From the NCBI RefSeq assembly GCF_019049675.1, contig NZ_JAFMOW010000057.1, positions 123,232 to 187,231 on the forward strand: DNA of 64,000 bases, read 5' to 3'. A program made the translations under genes and the position numbers. The DNA is from Rahnella bonaserana. GTDB taxonomy: Bacteria > Pseudomonadota > Gammaproteobacteria > Enterobacterales > Enterobacteriaceae. The notes beneath the pieces were generated by a model, which was not told where the DNA came from, did no database searches, and worked only from the letters and a program-made list of their open reading frames with translations. Below, piece after piece: positions 55,199-63,629 of this stretch. Numbering within the stretch: position 1 is the stretch's first letter; every line of letters begins with the position of its first letter.

Positions 55199-56058
55199 GC
55201 AGCTTACCGCTTGGCAAAAGCACGCTTTCATTACCGCTCACACAGCGTCGCCGCTGGAAACCGGCCCGCCTGCAACCGGGACTAATCCTTGCCTGGCTGG
55301 TGATGGCGACCGTCATTTTGTGGGCGATTGCGCCTGGGTTATTTACGGATTACAGCGGCACCGAAGGGATTGCCGGTGCGCAGCGTCTCGCGCCGCAGGC
55401 CGGACACTGGCTGGGCACGGATCAGCTTGGCCGCGATGTTTACGCGCGTATTGTCTACGGCGCATCGCATTCGCTTTCCGGCGCGCTGGTCGCCGTGGCG
55501 CTCGGGCTGGTGTTCGGCACCGCGCTCGGACTGGCGGCCGGTGCCAGCGGCGGTCTGGTGGATGCCATTGTCATGCGCATCAACGACGTATTGCTGTCAA
55601 TTCCCGGCCTGTTGCTGTCGCTGAGCGTGATTATTTTGCTCGGCTTCGGCACGGTTCATGCGGCGATTGCCGTCGGTGTGACGTCGGTAGCCAACTTCGC
55701 CCGTCTTGCACGCGCCGAAGTGGTGCTGGTGCGTCACAGCGATTACGTCGAAGCGGCCTATGGCAGCGGCGGTTCCTTCCTGTCGATTTTGTGGCGTCAC
55801 ATTTTGCCCAATTCTCTGACTTCGGTGATCGCGTTTTCTGCACTGCAGTTCGGCAGCGCGATACTGGCGATTTCCACCCTGAGTTTTCTCGGTTATGGCA
55901 CGCCACCGCCGACACCAGAATGGGGTTTACTGATCGCCGAAGGCCGTAACTACATTTCCACCGCCTGGTGGCTGACCACCTTCCCCGGCGTGGTCGTGGT
56001 GTTAGTGGTGCTTTCCGCCAACCGCATCAGCCAGTCATTACGCAGGAGAACGCGATGA
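55195..56058 (+). CDS. ABC transporter permease (DppC/OppC-like)
   Basis: This is a 287-residue permease: one N-terminal helix, GTDQLGRDVYARIVYGASHS typical of C-type subunits, five more helices and the loop VRHSDYVEAAYGSGGSFLSI that docks to the ATPase. The stop overlaps the ATPase start by 4 bases (ATGA) as does its own start with the upstream permease, so the three are translationally coupled. Confidence 0.93.
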   Translation: MSSLPLGKSTLSLPLTQRRRWKPARLQPGLILAWLVMATVILWAIAPGLFTDYSGTEGIAGAQRLAPQAGHWLGTDQLGRDVYARIVYGASHSLSGALVAVALGLVFGTALGLAAGASGGLVDAIVMRINDVLLSIPGLLLSLSVIILLGFGTVHAAIAVGVTSVANFARLARAEVVLVRHSDYVEAAYGSGGSFLSILWRHILPNSLTSVIAFSALQFGSAILAISTLSFLGYGTPPPTPEWGLLIAEGRNYISTAWWLTTFPGVVVVLVVLSANRISQSLRRRTR

Positions 56059-57674
56059 ACGCACAGGCCACTTTAACGCATGACGCGCCGCCGGTTCTCG
56101 AACTGGAAAACGTATCGATTGCCTACGACGGCAAACCGGTGGTGCATAACGTATCTTTTTCGATTAACGCCGGAGAAGTGCTGGCGCTTGTTGGCGAATC
56201 CGGCTCAGGGAAAACCACGACCGCGCAGGCGATTATTGGCCTGCTGGCAGAGAACGGTCATATCGAACAGGGCGAAATTCGTCTGAACGGCACGGACATC
56301 AGCCAGTGGTCGCAGCGCCGTCTTGATGCCCTGCGCGGCGCACGCATCAGCCTGATACCGCAGGATCCGACCAGTTCGCTGGATCCGGTCAAAACCATCG
56401 GTTCGCAGGTCGCGGAAATTCTCGATATCCATCAGCGACTGCCGCGCCAGCAGCGCGATGCCCGTGTGGTGGAACTGCTTTCCCGCGTGGGTCTGTCGCA
56501 TCCTGAACAGCGGGCGAAACAGTATCCGCATGAACTTTCCGGCGGCATGAAACAGCGCGTCTTAATCGCCATTGCGATTGCGCTGCAACCGGCGTTGATC
56601 ATCGCCGATGAACCGACCAGCGCGCTGGATGTCACGGTGCAAAAACGTATTCTGGATTTAATCGACGAGCTGCGTCGCGAGTTCGGCACCGCCGTGTTGC
56701 TGGTAACACATGATTTGGCCATTGCCGCCGAACGCGCCGACCGGCTGCTGGTGTTCCGTCACGGCAAAGTGCAGGAACAGGGCATCACACGCGAGGTGCT
56801 GGATGCGCCGAAAAGTGATTACACCCGCCAGCTGTTCGCCGATGTCCCTGCCCTCTCCGGTCGTCACCGGGCGCAACTTCGTGCGGCGGAAGATCCGGTA
56901 CTGGTGGTCGAAAACATCACGCATGATTTCACGCTGGGCGGCAAAAACCAGGCGGCGTTCCGCGCTGTAGACCATGTGTCATTTAGTATTCCGCGCGGGA
57001 CTACGCATTCGCTGGTCGGCGAATCCGGCTCCGGCAAAACCACGCTGGCACGCATTCTGCTCGGTTTTCAGAAACCGGACAGCGGACGGGTGCTGATTGA
57101 CGGCGCAGATATCACGCGCCTGAAAGGCGAAGCCCTGCGTCAGCTGCGCAAGAAAATCCAGCTGGTGTATCAGAACCCGTTCGCCTCACTGGATCCGTCG
57201 CAAACGCTGTTCAAAGTGATTGAAGAACCGCTGCTGAACTTCGAAAAAATCCCGGCTGCCGTACGCCGTGAACGGGTGCTGTATATCGCCCGCCGCGTGG
57301 CGCTGCCGGAAGAACTCCTCAGCCGCAAACCGCGTGAACTGTCCGGCGGTCAGCGCCAGCGGGTGGCGATTGCACGCGCATTAATCTTAGAGCCGAAAGT
57401 GTTGATCCTTGATGAAGCGACCTCGGCGCTCGACGTCACCGTTCAGGCGCAAATCCTGACGTTGCTTTCACAGTTACAGGATTCACTCGGCCTGACCTAT
57501 TTGTTTATCTCGCACGATCTGGCAACCGTCCGGCAAATCTCGCACAGCGTCTCGGTGTTAAACCGCGGGCAGCAGGTGGATTCCGGCAACGTGGAAGACG
57601 TTTTCGCCCTGCCTTCCAGCGATTACACCCGCCAGCTCATTGACGCCATACCCGGCCGGCATCGCGCCGCCTGA
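56055..57674 (+). CDS. Fused dual ATPase of the ABC importer (DppD-DppF-like)
   Basis: This is a 539-residue protein with two complete ATP-binding domains. Domain 1: Walker A GESGSGKTT, signature LSGGMKQR, Walker B LIIADEPTSALD. Domain 2 (from about residue 285): GESGSGKTT, LSGGQRQR, VLILDEATSALD. Each ends in the C-terminal extension usual for peptide importers (SDYTRQLFADVP; SDYTRQLIDAIPG). The GsiA/YejF-like fusion replaces separate D and F subunits. The start at 56055 overlaps the permease stop; the frame is open further upstream only as a shadow. Confidence 0.94.
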   Translation: MNAQATLTHDAPPVLELENVSIAYDGKPVVHNVSFSINAGEVLALVGESGSGKTTTAQAIIGLLAENGHIEQGEIRLNGTDISQWSQRRLDALRGARISLIPQDPTSSLDPVKTIGSQVAEILDIHQRLPRQQRDARVVELLSRVGLSHPEQRAKQYPHELSGGMKQRVLIAIAIALQPALIIADEPTSALDVTVQKRILDLIDELRREFGTAVLLVTHDLAIAAERADRLLVFRHGKVQEQGITREVLDAPKSDYTRQLFADVPALSGRHRAQLRAAEDPVLVVENITHDFTLGGKNQAAFRAVDHVSFSIPRGTTHSLVGESGSGKTTLARILLGFQKPDSGRVLIDGADITRLKGEALRQLRKKIQLVYQNPFASLDPSQTLFKVIEEPLLNFEKIPAAVRRERVLYIARRVALPEELLSRKPRELSGGQRQRVAIARALILEPKVLILDEATSALDVTVQAQILTLLSQLQDSLGLTYLFISHDLATVRQISHSVSVLNRGQQVDSGNVEDVFALPSSDYTRQLIDAIPGRHRAA

Positions 57675-57715
57675 ACCCGCACACGAATTCCCGTACAAAA
57701 ATATAGAGGGACATT

Positions 57716-58777
57716 ATGAGCAGTAAACGTCTTGGATTTTTCACCCGCCTGCTGGACAACACCAGCGCGCAGGAACGTTACCGTCTGGCGACCGAGCAAA
57801 TCATTCACGCCGAACAGCTCGGTTTTGATTCCGCGTGGGTCGCGCAGCACCATTTTCACGAAGCCGAGGGCGGCCTGCCTGCACCGCTGGTTTTCCTCGC
57901 ACAAGTTGCGGCGCATACCCGCTTTATCCGTCTCGGCACCGGCGTGATCACGCTGCCGATGGAAAACGCATTGCGCGTTGCCGAAGACACCGCCGTGCTG
58001 GATTTACTCTCCGGCGGACGGCTTGAAATCGGCTTAGGATCGGGCGGTACGCCAACCTCATTCCCGCCGTTCGGGCTGGAAAGTCAGGATCGCGGCAAGG
58101 CCTTTGGCAACAATCTGCAAACTCTGCTCACCGCCTGGCGCGGCGAACCGCTGGCGGGCACCGATAACCGCTTATATCCGGCGGCACCGCAGCTGGCGAA
58201 CCGCGTCTGGCAGGCGACGTTCTCGGTGGACGGCGGCGCGCGTGCCGGTAAATCCGGTGACGGCCTGATGCTTTCGCGCACCCAGCCGCGTCCGCAGGAT
58301 GCGCCTGATTTACGTCTCGATGAACTGCAAAACCCGATTATTGATGCCTATCTGGATGCACTGCCGGAAGGCGTTACGCCGCGCATCATGGGCTCGCGTA
58401 CCGCGTTCGTCACTGAGAACGGCGATGAAGCCCGTGAACTTGCGCAAAAAGGCTTACGCCGTCAGGCTGAAAACCACCGCGCCAGCGGGCAGATTGTGAA
58501 AGGCGATACGCTGGACGATTACATCCGCGCCTTCGACGTGCATCTCGGCACGGCGGCACAGGTCACCGCGACGTTGCAGGCCGATACTGCGCTGGCCCGC
58601 GTCACCGATCTGGCGTTTCAGGTGCATTCCATTGACCCGCCGCATCCTTACATTTTACGTTCCATCGAACTGATTGCCCGTCACGTTGCGCCCGCACTCG
58701 GCTGGGTTCGCCGCACGCCGCAGCGCCGTGTTTCCACCTCCTCTGCCGATTCCTCATTCTCAAGGGAAGCCCTATGA
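57716..58777 (+). CDS. Luciferase-like FMN-dependent monooxygenase (KPN_01858-like)
   Basis: This is a 353-residue bacterial-luciferase-fold (LLM) flavoprotein: KRLGFFTRLLDNTSAQERYR, GFDSAWVAQHHFHEAEGGLP, RLGTGVITLPMENALRVAED, LSGGRLEIGLGSGGTP. The subgroup includes alkane and sulfonate-type and unknown monooxygenases. It follows the importer by 41 bases and overlaps the next gene by 4, so it is part of the same operon and probably oxidises the imported compound. A flavin reductase is not in the operon; RutF upstream or another cellular reductase could serve. Confidence 0.9.
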   Translation: MSSKRLGFFTRLLDNTSAQERYRLATEQIIHAEQLGFDSAWVAQHHFHEAEGGLPAPLVFLAQVAAHTRFIRLGTGVITLPMENALRVAEDTAVLDLLSGGRLEIGLGSGGTPTSFPPFGLESQDRGKAFGNNLQTLLTAWRGEPLAGTDNRLYPAAPQLANRVWQATFSVDGGARAGKSGDGLMLSRTQPRPQDAPDLRLDELQNPIIDAYLDALPEGVTPRIMGSRTAFVTENGDEARELAQKGLRRQAENHRASGQIVKGDTLDDYIRAFDVHLGTAAQVTATLQADTALARVTDLAFQVHSIDPPHPYILRSIELIARHVAPALGWVRRTPQRRVSTSSADSSFSREAL

Positions 58778-59883
58778 CTACCTATTCGACCGACCTGCTG
58801 GAAAAACTGGCTGACATCGCCCCGGACTCCGCGCTGAAACAGGCACGTGACACCCGCGACGCCGCGACCCGTCACGCGCAGGGCAGCTACGATGCGCTGT
58901 TTACCGAACAAGATGGTGTGGATTTTTCACTGGCTGAACGTCTGCGTTTAGCGCAAAACGTCGCCCGCTGGCATGGCGATTCGCAGCTGACTAATCACTA
59001 TTCCGAGCGTTTGCAGGATTTACCGGACATCGACGAAACCGCCCGTCTGGACGCCGCGCTGACGCACGGTGAACGCCTGAGCTTCAAACCAGCCAGCGCC
59101 ACACCCGCCCATTTGCAGGCGCTGAAAAAAGCCGGCTGGTCGGTGGATGCGATTGTCACGCTGTCGCAACTGATTGCTTTCGTCAGTTTCCAGAGCCGTG
59201 TGCTGCGCAGCTACCGGCTGATCGGCGGCAAGCCAGTGGAGAACGGCAGCAATAAACCAGTGGGTGCCGCGTTCTGGCGCACCGAACCGAACACGCACAG
59301 CGGCCGCGATGCGCCACAGGCATTTACCCAGGAAGAACTGGGCTGGGAGCCGTGGATCCCGGCGAAAAAACTGGAAGAGTTTGATGAAGCACAGCAGGCC
59401 ATTCTGGCGAAGTTCGGTCATACAGATTCCGACTATTTCCGCCTGTTAGGCCGCAATCTGCCGGTACTCGAACAACGCACGCTGACCGACAAAGGTATTT
59501 TCTACACTTCCGGCGGTTTGCCGCGTAAAGAGCGTGAACTCGCGGCGACCGTTGCCAGCAAAATCAACGGCTGTATTTACTGCGCGTCGGTGCATGCGCG
59601 TAAAGCCAGCCAGCTTTCCAAACAGACGCAAGACGTCCAGCGCCTGATCGACACCCCGCCGGGCGGCATTCTCAGCAAAGAACACTCTCCGCGCTGGCAG
59701 GCTGAAATTGATTTCGCTGCCGCGCTTTCCGCCACGCCACCGGTCGCCACTGAGCACCACATTGCGGCACTGCGCGAACAGGGTTTAGACGAACTGGAGA
59801 TTGTCGATCTGGCGCAGTCTGCGGCGTTCTTCGCCTGGGCAAACCGTCTGATGTTAACGCTGGGAGAACCGTTTAATGACTGA
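58774..59883 (+). CDS. Double carboxymuconolactone-decarboxylase/AhpD-like protein (Avi_7170 + Avi_7169 families fused)
   Basis: This is a 369-residue protein with two all-helical CMD/AhpD domains. The N-terminal half (about 1-165) lacks the CxxC pair, while the C-terminal half has KINGCIYCASVHARKAS, i.e. the E...CxxC...H peroxidase-type site. A linker (about 165-215) carries GAAFWRTEPNTHSG and ELGWEPWIPAKKLEEF. From memory these halves correspond to two separate protein families in other genomes; here they are one chain. A peroxide- or quinone-handling role next to the monooxygenase is likely. ATGA overlap with the preceding gene. Confidence 0.85.
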   Translation: MTTYSTDLLEKLADIAPDSALKQARDTRDAATRHAQGSYDALFTEQDGVDFSLAERLRLAQNVARWHGDSQLTNHYSERLQDLPDIDETARLDAALTHGERLSFKPASATPAHLQALKKAGWSVDAIVTLSQLIAFVSFQSRVLRSYRLIGGKPVENGSNKPVGAAFWRTEPNTHSGRDAPQAFTQEELGWEPWIPAKKLEEFDEAQQAILAKFGHTDSDYFRLLGRNLPVLEQRTLTDKGIFYTSGGLPRKERELAATVASKINGCIYCASVHARKASQLSKQTQDVQRLIDTPPGGILSKEHSPRWQAEIDFAAALSATPPVATEHHIAALREQGLDELEIVDLAQSAAFFAWANRLMLTLGEPFND

Positions 59884-60721
59884 AGCTATCCGCCCGCAAC
59901 TCGATCACGTCGTAATCAACGTCGCCGAACAACTGAATCAGGCCGAGCAGCAGTTCCGCCGTCTGGGATTCCATCTCACGCCGCGCGGTCATCATTCGCT
60001 GGGTTCCAGTAATCATCTGGCAATTTTTGGCGAAAACTATCTCGAACTGCTCGGCTATGAGCCGGGCAATGCCCACACCCGCAAAGACCTGTGGCAGGCG
60101 CCGCTTGGCCTGACCGGTCTGGTGTGGAAAACGCAGAATTCATCGGCGGTGTACGAACATCTGCAACAGCAAAATATTGCGGGTTCAGCACCGGCAGAAT
60201 TCTTCCGTCCTGTGGCGCTCAACGATGGCACCTCGCCCAATGCGCGTTTTCGTACCGTGCCGCTGGCCGCCAGCCGCGTACCGAATGGCCGCAGTTTCTT
60301 CTGCCATCATCTGACGCCGGAACTGGTGTGGCGCAATGAATGGCAGCGCCATCCGAACGGCGTTGCCGATATCACGGAGTTTGTAATTTCCGCTGCGGAT
60401 CCGCAGGACGCCGCACAAGTCTACGGCGAGTTATTTGGTGCCGGTGCACTGGAGATCAGACCGCAGGAAGTGACCCTGCGCGCGGGTCGCGCCACCGTCC
60501 GGTTTCTGACACCGGAGCAGGCCACCGCCGAATTTGGCACCGTCCCGGAAGGCGAAAATGGCAGCGCGCGGATGGTCGGACTGGAATTCGCCACCCGATC
60601 GCTGGAGGCCGTACGGAATAGTTTGCGGGTCGGGGAAATTACATTCAGGGATGACGTTGATCTCGTGTCTGTCCGGGCAGCGGACGGGCTAGGGGTCGCG
60701 CTTAAATTCAGCGAGGAATAA
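59876..60721 (+). CDS. VOC/glyoxalase-fold protein (Glyoxalase_3-like)
   Basis: This is a 281-residue protein with two VOC-like modules: LDHVVINVAEQLNQAEQQFR with a first-strand histidine, HHSLGSSNHLAIFGENYLEL (second metal-ligand region), and a second half from about 165 (VADITEFVISAADPQDAAQV). Such proteins open or rearrange rings or bind small hydrophobic ligands. It overlaps the CMD gene by 8 bases and ends the seven-gene operon; a long hairpin starts at its stop codon. Confidence 0.85.
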   Translation: MTEAIRPQLDHVVINVAEQLNQAEQQFRRLGFHLTPRGHHSLGSSNHLAIFGENYLELLGYEPGNAHTRKDLWQAPLGLTGLVWKTQNSSAVYEHLQQQNIAGSAPAEFFRPVALNDGTSPNARFRTVPLAASRVPNGRSFFCHHLTPELVWRNEWQRHPNGVADITEFVISAADPQDAAQVYGELFGAGALEIRPQEVTLRAGRATVRFLTPEQATAEFGTVPEGENGSARMVGLEFATRSLEAVRNSLRVGEITFRDDVDLVSVRAADGLGVALKFSEE

Positions 60722-60771
60722 GGTCAAGTTCAAGGTCGTGGGCGTCGGCCCACGGTCTTAACCTTGACCTT
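60720..60771 (+). terminator. Long hairpin of the AAGGTCAAGG repeat family after the VOC gene
   Basis: Outer arms AAGGTCAAG (60720-60728) and CTTGACCTT (60763-60771), inner stem GTGGGC-GTCG-GCCCAC (60738-60753). Likely a terminator or transcript-end structure. The same motif set recurs four times at 63449-63586. Confidence 0.75.
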
Positions 60772-60908
60772 AGATCTTCCTGTTATCTCTTATCCTTTTT
60801 AATCTCTTGATTTAATCCCCCAATATGTTAAAAATTTGCAATCAAAAACCCAATGGACGGCTAAACGTCTAAATACCCATCCGTCTATTTAATAAGGCCC
60901 AACGCCCA

Positions 60909-62411
60909 GTGACCACCTCCCTCCTTGAGATGCGCGATATCTCGATTTCATTTGCCGGTTTTCCTGCCCTGCGCCAGGTGGATTTCACGCTGGAAGGGGG
61001 ATCCGTCCATGCGTTAGTCGGCGCGAACGGTGCGGGGAAATCGACGCTGATGGCGGTGCTTTCCGGCACGCATGAACATTACACCGGGCAGATCGCAATC
61101 GACGGCGAAGCGGTGAATATCCGCCTGCCGCATCATGCCCGCGGGCTGGGTATTCATCTGGTTCAGCAGGAAGTTGACGTCGCGCTGGTGCCGACGCTGA
61201 ACGTTGCCGAAAACATCATGCTTGACCGCCTTTCTGAGCCGGGTCATCTGCATCACTGGCCGCAGCTTTACCGTCAGGCGCAGTTGCTGACCGAACAACT
61301 CGGGCTGAACATTAACCTGCGGGCGCGGATCGAGAGCTGCACGCTGGCGGAGAAACAGCTGATTTTGCTGGCGCGCGCGTTATCACATAAATGCCGTTTC
61401 CTGATCCTCGACGAACCGACCGCGCCGCTCGATCAGGCGGAAAGCGCGCGTCTGTTTGCGCTGGTGCGCAAGCTGAAAGCCGCCGGAATGGCGATTGTAT
61501 TTATCTCGCACCGTATCCACGAACTGCGCGATATCTGCGACCGCATGACGGTGCTGCGCGACGGGCGTCTGGTCAGCGATGACAGCATGGACGGCCTGAG
61601 TAACGAACACATTATTGAGAAAATGATCGGCCATCAGCTCGACGATATTTACCCGCCGCGCCGTCCGCCGCACAGCGGTGAAACGCTGCTAAGCATTCAA
61701 GGCATGCACGATAAAGACAAACTGCGCGATATCTCGCTGCGCCTGCATCGCGGGGAAATTCTCGGCATTGCCGGGCTGGCGGGTGCCGGAAAAACTGAAC
61801 TGTGCAAAGCACTGTTTGGCGCGACGCCGAGTCAGGTGGAAAGCGGTGAGCTGAATGGCAAACCGTGGAAGCCGAAAGAACCGCATCTTTCGGTGGAACA
61901 GGGACTGGCGTTAGTGCCGGAAGAACGGCGCAAGGAAGGGATTTTCATTGATGAAAATATCCCGATGAACCTGAGTGTGACCGCTGATGACACCTTTTCG
62001 CGCTGGAGTATTTTCAACGCGCGTCAGTCACTGTCATGGGCAAAAGACATTATCAGCCGCTTAGGCATTCGTGCTTCCGGGCCGATGCAGAAGCTGGCCC
62101 GCCTTTCCGGCGGCAACCAGCAAAAGGTCGCTATCGGGAAATGGCTGCGCAGTGAGAGTCAGGTGTTGATCTTCGACGAACCGACCAAAGGCGTAGACAT
62201 CAAAGCCAAAACGGACGTGTTCAGGCTGATCGACGGCCTGGCGCAACAGGGAAAAGGCATTATTTATGCTTCCGGTGAGTTCGCCGAACTGGTCGGTTTA
62301 TGCGACCGCATTCTGGTGTTGTGGGATGGCCGCATTGTGGCTGAACTCGACGCCGCTAACGTCGACGAAGAAACCTTATTAGTCTATTCAACCGGAGGAA
62401 CACCCGCGTGA
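60909..62411 (+). CDS. Sugar-type ABC importer dual ATPase (RbsA/MglA-like)
   Basis: This is a 500-residue carbohydrate-uptake-2 family ATPase with two domains. Domain 1: Walker A GANGAGKST, Q-loop HLVQQEVDV, degenerate signature CTLAEKQ, Walker B FLILDEPTAPLD. Domain 2 (from about 250): atypical Walker A GLAGAGKTE, VPEERRKEGIF, signature LSGGNQQK, Walker B VLIFDEPTKGVD. This asymmetry is normal for the family. GTG start at 60909 with AAGG 12 bases upstream. It overlaps the permease gene by 4 bases. The substrate (ribose, autoinducer-2, other sugar) cannot be told. Confidence 0.92.
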   Translation: MTTSLLEMRDISISFAGFPALRQVDFTLEGGSVHALVGANGAGKSTLMAVLSGTHEHYTGQIAIDGEAVNIRLPHHARGLGIHLVQQEVDVALVPTLNVAENIMLDRLSEPGHLHHWPQLYRQAQLLTEQLGLNINLRARIESCTLAEKQLILLARALSHKCRFLILDEPTAPLDQAESARLFALVRKLKAAGMAIVFISHRIHELRDICDRMTVLRDGRLVSDDSMDGLSNEHIIEKMIGHQLDDIYPPRRPPHSGETLLSIQGMHDKDKLRDISLRLHRGEILGIAGLAGAGKTELCKALFGATPSQVESGELNGKPWKPKEPHLSVEQGLALVPEERRKEGIFIDENIPMNLSVTADDTFSRWSIFNARQSLSWAKDIISRLGIRASGPMQKLARLSGGNQQKVAIGKWLRSESQVLIFDEPTKGVDIKAKTDVFRLIDGLAQQGKGIIYASGEFAELVGLCDRILVLWDGRIVAELDAANVDEETLLVYSTGGTPA

Positions 62412-63418
62412 ACAAAGCCGTGGTGAGTAAAGAAAGCGTGCCCGCAGTGAGTCAGCCGTGGCGTCATCAGCTGTTCGAGTTTTTGTATAAATGGGGCATG
62501 TTGCTGACCGTGGTATTGCTGATCGCCGGTTTTGGTGTGGCATCAGATAACTTCCTTGAGCCGTCGAATATCATCAACATTTTGCGTTCGATTGCCATCG
62601 TAACGGTGATTGCTATCGGCGTGTCGATTTCCCTGGCGGTCGGCGGCTTCGATTTGTCCGTCGGCTCAACGGCGTCACTCGCCAACGCGCTGGTGATTTC
62701 GATGTTTGTCTGGCACGGTTTCGGCACCACCGAAGCGATACTGATCACGCTGGCGCTGTGTACGCTGGTTGGCCTGTTCAACGCCTTCCTGATCGTCATC
62801 CTGAAGATCCCTGACATGCTCGCCACCCTCGCCAGCCTGTTTGTGATTCAGGGCGCGGCGATGACGTACAGCTATGGCGGCTCGATCACTGAAAACATGC
62901 TTCTGCCAGGCGGTGACATGGCCGAAGGCACGGTGCCCGCCGTGTTCAGCCTGCTCGGTCAGGTGCCGGTAATTGTCATCGTGATGGCCGTCGTGACCAT
63001 TGCGGTGCAACTGTTTATGTCGCTGACCAAACATGGCCGCCGCATGTACGCCATCGGCGGTAACCCGCTGGCGGCACGTCTGGCGGGGATCCGCACCGCG
63101 CGTTACCGCGTGATTGCGTATGTGATGTCATCTGTTCTGGCCGGTGCAGGCGGTATTTTGCTGGCGTCACGTATCGGGTCTTCACAGGTGAATGCCGGTG
63201 GCGGTTACCTGATGGACGCCGTTGCCGCCGCCTATATCGGTTTCTCGCTGGCGGGTTCCGGTAAACCGAATGCACTGGGAACTTTGCTGGGCGCAGTGAT
63301 TCTGGGCGTGCTGTCAAACGGGCTGGTGATGCTGTCGGTGCCGTACTACGCGATGGATATCATCAAAGGGCTGGTGCTGGCAGTGGCGCTGGCGCTGACG
63401 TACATTCAGAAGAGATAG
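62408..63418 (+). CDS. Sugar-type ABC importer permease (RbsC-like)
   Basis: This is a 336-residue permease with 8-10 membrane helices and family blocks NFLEPSNIINILRSIAIVTV, SLAVGGFDLSVGSTASLANA, GGNPLAARLAGIRTARYRVI and GGGYLMDAVAAAYIGFSLAG. It works with the overlapping ATPase. No periplasmic binding protein gene is next to the pair within the window; 580 gene-free bases follow. Confidence 0.92.
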   Translation: MNKAVVSKESVPAVSQPWRHQLFEFLYKWGMLLTVVLLIAGFGVASDNFLEPSNIINILRSIAIVTVIAIGVSISLAVGGFDLSVGSTASLANALVISMFVWHGFGTTEAILITLALCTLVGLFNAFLIVILKIPDMLATLASLFVIQGAAMTYSYGGSITENMLLPGGDMAEGTVPAVFSLLGQVPVIVIVMAVVTIAVQLFMSLTKHGRRMYAIGGNPLAARLAGIRTARYRVIAYVMSSVLAGAGGILLASRIGSSQVNAGGGYLMDAVAAAYIGFSLAGSGKPNALGTLLGAVILGVLSNGLVMLSVPYYAMDIIKGLVLAVALALTYIQKR

Positions 63419-63422
63419 CGGA

Positions 63423-63450
63423 GGCCGCTGCTATATTTCGGCTTTTTTAA
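63423..63450 (+). terminator. Terminator after the sugar permease gene
   Basis: GCCG...CGGC followed by TTTTTT, starting 5 bases after the permease stop. Confidence 0.75.
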
Positions 63451-63586
63451 GGTCAACACCGTGGGTTGCCACCCACACTGGCTTCAAGGTCAAGGTCGTG
63501 GGCTCGCCGCCCACACGGGCTTCAAGGTCAAGGTTGTGGGCTCGCCGCCCACACCCACAAAACCTTGGGTTGCCACCCAAACTGGC
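63449..63586. repeat. Tandem array of four hairpin units
   Basis: Units of about 38 bases: AAGGTCAACACC-GTGGGTTGCCACCCAC-ACTGGC, then twice TTCAAGGTCAAGGT(C/T)-GTGGGCTCGCCGCCCAC-AC, then a shortened CCTTGGGTTGCCACCCAAACTGGC. Each contains a GTGGG...CCCAC hairpin. A fifth, isolated member lies at 60720-60771, on the other side of the sugar transporter genes. It is a REP/BIME-like family. Confidence 0.85.
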
Positions 63587-63618
63587 CTCAAGGGGCGCCT
63601 GTCGCCGCACCCCTTGAG
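63587..63618. repeat. Perfect 9-bp stem CTCAAGGGG / CCCCTTGAG
   Basis: A hairpin with a 14-base loop sits between the tandem array and the large inverted repeat. Confidence 0.75.
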
Positions 63619-63629
63619 AATCCCGGGCT

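Noticed and set aside
55101..55949. 282-residue plus-strand frame overlapping the DppC-like permease
   Set aside because: Out-of-frame reading of a GC-rich permease gene, rich in Arg/Cys/His with no domain.
63449..63586. Possible CRISPR array
   Set aside because: The units are adjacent, contain internal palindromes and have no unique spacers; no cas genes are near.
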